From: Clostridia bacterium
GTDB taxonomy: Bacteria; Bacillota; Clostridia; Oscillospirales; CAG-272
Assembly (NCBI GenBank): GCA_017411805.1
Contig: JAFQPI010000024.1
Location: forward strand, 1 to 64,000
DNA length: 64,000 bases
Direction: 5' to 3'
Notes under the pieces: model-generated
What the model was told of the DNA's origin: nothing
What the model saw: the letters and a program-made list of their open reading frames with translations, nothing else
Databases searched by the model: none
Shown: in pieces, positions 61,041 to 64,000 of the stretch
Position numbering within the stretch: position 1 is the first letter of the stretch
Layout: each line of letters opens with the position of its first letter
Program-made: the position numbers and the translations under genes

Positions 61041-62558
61041 TTATCTGCGTCGGCGGTAGATTGTGTAACCCAAGCCTCCGGCGAGGATCGCACCGGGGAT
61101 AACGAATATAAGGATCGTACCCCAGATATTGACGTCGGTTTCGGTGGTAGTAATGCGCATTTCGTTCATGGAAACGCTTTCGATCTCGGGCAGGACCGAA
61201 ATATAATCGCCCATAAGCGTATTTGCCATATTAAAGAGCATAATGAGGTTTCCGCTTTGAGTGCTCGATATCAAGCCGTCGTTGGTCAGAGCCGCAGAGG
61301 CTACCCAAAGGAATTTGCCCTTGCCGTCATCTCCTTCGGCAATTGCCGAGAGGACCTTCTTGCCTGCCTCGCCCTTTTCTCCCGAAACGGTCACGTAAGC
61401 TTTATCCGAGGTTACAAAAAGCTCGGTAGTCTTATAGCCATTCACTTCTTCAACCTTGATCGACTGCGCGTTTGAGAGAAGGATCGCGTTGCGGTAGGAA
61501 AGGAAGGGGGAAGTAATTGAATGTGAGGAATTGAGCGTCGGATAAATATGTCCGGGATATTCCGCAACGTGCTTTGAGGAATCGCCCTCGTTAACGGTAC
61601 CCGCTTCGACGGTGAGACCGAACTTCGACGTCAGCGACATGAGATTGGTCAGCTTTTCGGCATTCTTATCCGTCATAAGATAAATATTTCCGCCATCGGA
61701 TACGTACGCCGAAAGCTTTGCCGCCTCCGCGGCTGTCATGTCGCTCGCGGGCTTATTGATGATAATGCAAGCGCAATCCTCGGGGATACCGTCGCTCTCA
61801 AGAGCAAGATTAAGCTGACTGTATTTGATACCGTAATCGGACAAGGTCGAGTTGATGCTGTCGCTGAAAGCTTCCTCGCCGTGACCGTTAAGAACGTATA
61901 CGGAGGGGATCTTCGCGGCGCAAACGTATTCGACAGCTCCGGTTATACCGCTGTCAAAGCAATATCCGTCCTCGGTGGGATAGATGCCGTAATAATAATA
62001 CTGCTCGTAGATCTGAGACGCTTCTTCAAGAGACAGTCCCGAAGCTCCAAGCTCCGCAAAGGCATAGGTGTAAAGCTCGCCGGTATGCAGAACGCGGTAT
62101 CTAAGATTGCTCTCGATCAAAAGATAAGTCGTAACGTAATCGCCTACAGATTCCTCGGCAAGCTCGTCGAATTCGGGATACTTATCGAGGAACGCGGGGT
62201 TTTCAAGCGGATCGATATACTTAAGAGAAAGCTTCGGCGTCATAGAAACGTATCTCTCAAGGAAGGAGGAAAGGATGCTGTTCTCATATCCTTCGGGAAC
62301 GACGTAATAGATCGTCACGTTCGTGTCCATCTTTGCGAGGAAGCTTTCGGTAGTTCCTGAGATCTCGTACTGTCCCTCGGCGGTCGTATCAAGCAGGGTA
62401 TACTTTGCGGGGAGCGAATCAACGAGCATATTGACCACCACGAGAACGGCAAGAAGAATGAGCGAGAGCACGACCGAATAAATACCGCTCTTGCCGCGTC
62501 TGTCAAAGAGTGGCTTCTTCGGAGAAGCGTTCTTATTCATATTCATGTTTTTATTCAT
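61041..62558 (-). CDS. GldG-like ABC-associated membrane protein
   Basis: A 505-residue protein from the ATG at 62558, with GGAGG 7 bases upstream. A first span at about 25-45 (SGIYSVVLSLILLAVLVVVNML), an extracytoplasmic region of about 410 residues with GldG-like features (TVYYVVPEGYENS, PSVYVLNGHGEEAF, CIIINKPASDMTAAEAAKLSAYVSDGGNIYLMTDK), and a last span at about 478-498 (WGTILIFVIPGAILAGGLGYTIY) are visible. Proteins of this type partner the ABC permease and ATPase. It was first described in Bacteroidetes gliding, but here the ABC group is a separate Firmicutes branch without gliding genes. Confidence 0.8.
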   Translation of the reverse strand: MNKNMNMNKNASPKKPLFDRRGKSGIYSVVLSLILLAVLVVVNMLVDSLPAKYTLLDTTAEGQYEISGTTESFLAKMDTNVTIYYVVPEGYENSILSSFLERYVSMTPKLSLKYIDPLENPAFLDKYPEFDELAEESVGDYVTTYLLIESNLRYRVLHTGELYTYAFAELGASGLSLEEASQIYEQYYYYGIYPTEDGYCFDSGITGAVEYVCAAKIPSVYVLNGHGEEAFSDSINSTLSDYGIKYSQLNLALESDGIPEDCACIIINKPASDMTAAEAAKLSAYVSDGGNIYLMTDKNAEKLTNLMSLTSKFGLTVEAGTVNEGDSSKHVAEYPGHIYPTLNSSHSITSPFLSYRNAILLSNAQSIKVEEVNGYKTTELFVTSDKAYVTVSGEKGEAGKKVLSAIAEGDDGKGKFLWVASAALTNDGLISSTQSGNLIMLFNMANTLMGDYISVLPEIESVSMNEMRITTTETDVNIWGTILIFVIPGAILAGGLGYTIYRRRR

Positions 62559-62572
62559 AACGCACCTCCGTA

Positions 62573-63436
62573 TCAGCTCCAACGGCGCTTGTCAAATGAC
62601 TGCACCGTAAGGAAAATGAAGAACACAGCAAAGGAAATATAGTAAACGATAGCTCCCACGTCGAAAATACCGCTGATGAAGCTGTAGTATCTGTCAAACA
62701 ATGCCAGACGCTCTACCGTTTTCGGGAAAAGCGAGGTAAAGGCTTCGGAATTCATTGCATAAGCAATGATCAGGGGGATCAGCGTCAATGCGCCGACCGC
62801 GCCCGTCAGAATATAATTTCTTGTAAGATAGAATACTATCGCAGCAAGAAGGACGGCAACCACCATAAAGCACAAAAGCGAAACGAAGGCGGACGTCGGC
62901 AGCATACCAACGATCGAGGAGATAAGATAAATACCCAAAACGGTAACGATACCTCCGACGGCTGCGGCAAGCAGATTGGTCGTAAGCGAGGAAACGTAGG
63001 TACAAACGGCAATGAGCGCCGCACCCAGCAGATAAAAGCCGAGAAGCGCGCTGTAAGCGGAGGTAAAGTTGACTTCACCGAACATTCCGATGATTATCGG
63101 AGTCAGACCGAGTCCGAGGCAGGCAACGCCGAAAACTCCGAGCATCGCAAGATACTTTCCGATAACGATCTGCGCGGTGCTGACCGGAAGCGAATAAAGA
63201 AGCATATCGGTCTTGGCGATCTTGTCCTCAGCCATCGAACGCATCGTCAGTATCGGAACGACGAAGATGAGAACTATCATAAGGTTTGAGAGTACGTATT
63301 CGTACGAAGCATACTGGCTTAAGAAATTAAGCATCGTGGAGAAAATTCCCGAAACGAGCCAGATAACGCCAATAAATACGTATCCCGACATATTGAGAAA
63401 ATACGATTTGAATTCACGTTTAAAGATTGCTATCAT
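62573..63436 (-). CDS. ABC-2-type permease (GldF-like)
   Basis: A 287-residue protein with six predicted spans (about 14-34, 46-67, 97-118, 133-154, 162-180 and 240-260). The segment MSGYVFIGVIWLVSGIFSTMLNF and the IVIGKYLAMLGVFGVACLGLGLTPI coupling-type region fit ABC-2 permeases of the Gld type. Its ATG overlaps the ATPase stop (TAATG), so the two are made together. It is the membrane channel of the exporter. Confidence 0.88.
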   Translation of the reverse strand: MIAIFKREFKSYFLNMSGYVFIGVIWLVSGIFSTMLNFLSQYASYEYVLSNLMIVLIFVVPILTMRSMAEDKIAKTDMLLYSLPVSTAQIVIGKYLAMLGVFGVACLGLGLTPIIIGMFGEVNFTSAYSALLGFYLLGAALIAVCTYVSSLTTNLLAAAVGGIVTVLGIYLISSIVGMLPTSAFVSLLCFMVVAVLLAAIVFYLTRNYILTGAVGALTLIPLIIAYAMNSEAFTSLFPKTVERLALFDRYYSFISGIFDVGAIVYYISFAVFFIFLTVQSFDKRRWS

Positions 63437-64000
63437 TATTCATCATCCTCCTCATCGTCGGAAGAGCTGAAGAGCGGCTTGTAATCATCGTCCGCGTCTT
63501 TTCCCTTTTTGCTCTCTTTTTCGTCTTCATAATAATCGTCTTCCTCAGCGTGTTCATCCCGAGTATCGTCTGAAGCGGAAGGATTCTTTCCCGATTCGGT
63601 ATCAAGATGATAGTCCTTGGCGCTTCTCTCGTCGGATACGTAAGCGAGATCAAGGAAGATGTTTTCAAGCGTCGTTTCATTCGTATGCATATCGAGGACC
63701 GGCATCTTCGCCGATGCAAAAATATTGAAGAGATCCTCTCTGATATCGATTCCGCTTTGCGCGGTGATAACAGCGGTAACGATACCGCCCTCAACCGAGT
63801 ATTCGGCAGAAACGACTCCCTTCACCGCAGAAATAAATCTTTCCGCCTTTTCCTTTTCGCCCCGCAGCTTGAGTACGATAGCGTTGTCGCGGCTTGCTTC
63901 GGCTTCAAGATGCTCAAGCGTGTCGTTTGCAACAATATTGCCGTGCGAGATGATGATAACGTGATCGCAGACCGCGCTGATCTCGGCAAGGATATGGCTT
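63436..64000 (-). CDS. ABC transporter ATP-binding protein, C-terminal part (cut by window edge)
   Basis: The frame runs off the right edge; about 187 codons are present and the N-terminal part with Walker A is missing. At the edge it reads SHILAEISAVCDHVIIISHGNIVANDTLEHLE, the switch (H-loop His) region of an ABC ATPase after the Walker B motif. After about residue 135 of the visible part the protein continues into a long acidic tail (EHAEEDDYYEDEKESKKGK..., ending SSSDDEEDDE). That tail is unusual for an ATPase and could contact the CBS protein or regulate activity. Confidence 0.88.
   Translation of the reverse strand, partial: SHILAEISAVCDHVIIISHGNIVANDTLEHLEAEASRDNAIVLKLRGEKEKAERFISAVKGVVSAEYSVEGGIVTAVITAQSGIDIREDLFNIFASAKMPVLDMHTNETTLENIFLDLAYVSDERSAKDYHLDTESGKNPSASDDTRDEHAEEDDYYEDEKESKKGKDADDDYKPLFSSSDDEEDDE

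Overview
The window looks like a chromosomal segment of an uncultured anaerobic Clostridia (Oscillospirales- or Christensenellales-like gut Firmicutes). The support is the gene content (glgD beside glgC, DUF177-rpmF, long-form HPF, EFR1-type ferredoxin, DUF4340/Gld-type ABC operon), strong AGGAGG-type ribosome binding sites, repeated near-consensus TTGACA-17-TATAAT promoters, and a Bacillus/Clostridium-type LexA box (GAACnnnnGTTC) in front of a Y-family polymerase. The assignment is inference from gene style; no rRNA or marker phylogeny is available here.

Region 1 (1-7211) is the end of an integrated mobile element. It carries a sigma-like regulator, about 500 bases of non-coding but hairpin-rich DNA, two ParB/DGQH-type proteins, two small unknown proteins, a MazF-type toxin, a tyrosine integrase with an overlapping two-domain excisionase-like gene, and a second, convergent tyrosine integrase. 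It abuts the 3' end of a tRNA-Pro(GGG) gene (7212-7287, minus strand), the likely attachment site.

Region 2 (7288-19627, minus strand) holds a tightly packed six-gene operon: response regulator, histidine kinase, YwaF-type membrane protein, PatB-type PLP lyase, a 93-residue stand-alone ryanodine-receptor (RyR) domain protein, and a 768-residue membrane protein with Rossmann/TrkA-N-like segments and a second RyR-like C-terminus. This is the most unusual unit in the window. After it come an SGNH-hydrolase lipoprotein, asd with an EFR1 ferredoxin, and rsmI.

Region 3 (19700-34086) is mostly housekeeping with surface proteins: an Amidase_3, ligA, hpf, a repeat-containing wall-anchored-looking protein, lipoproteins, a GH78 rhamnosidase-like enzyme, DUF177-rpmF, a trigger-factor-like lipoprotein, an acidic membrane-anchored protein and SOS-controlled dinB.

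Region 4 (34222-46602, plus strand) reads as one long transcription unit: murD, three M42 aminopeptidase paralogues, murI, an aluminium-resistance/methionine gamma-lyase-family enzyme, a lipoprotein, a NifS-like desulfurase, a class II aldolase, a GatD-like dehydrogenase and a large FAD-dependent oxidoreductase. It joins peptidoglycan D-glutamate supply to peptide turnover and carbohydrate catabolism.

Region 5 (46608-59063) has two small membrane/surface genes and then a complete glycogen operon on the minus strand (glgB-glgC-glgD-glgA-glgP, a GH13 amylase and a small unknown gene).

Region 6 (59138-64000, minus strand) is a Gld-type ABC export operon (ATPase cut by the window edge, permease, GldG-like, DUF4340) ending in a CBS-pair protein.
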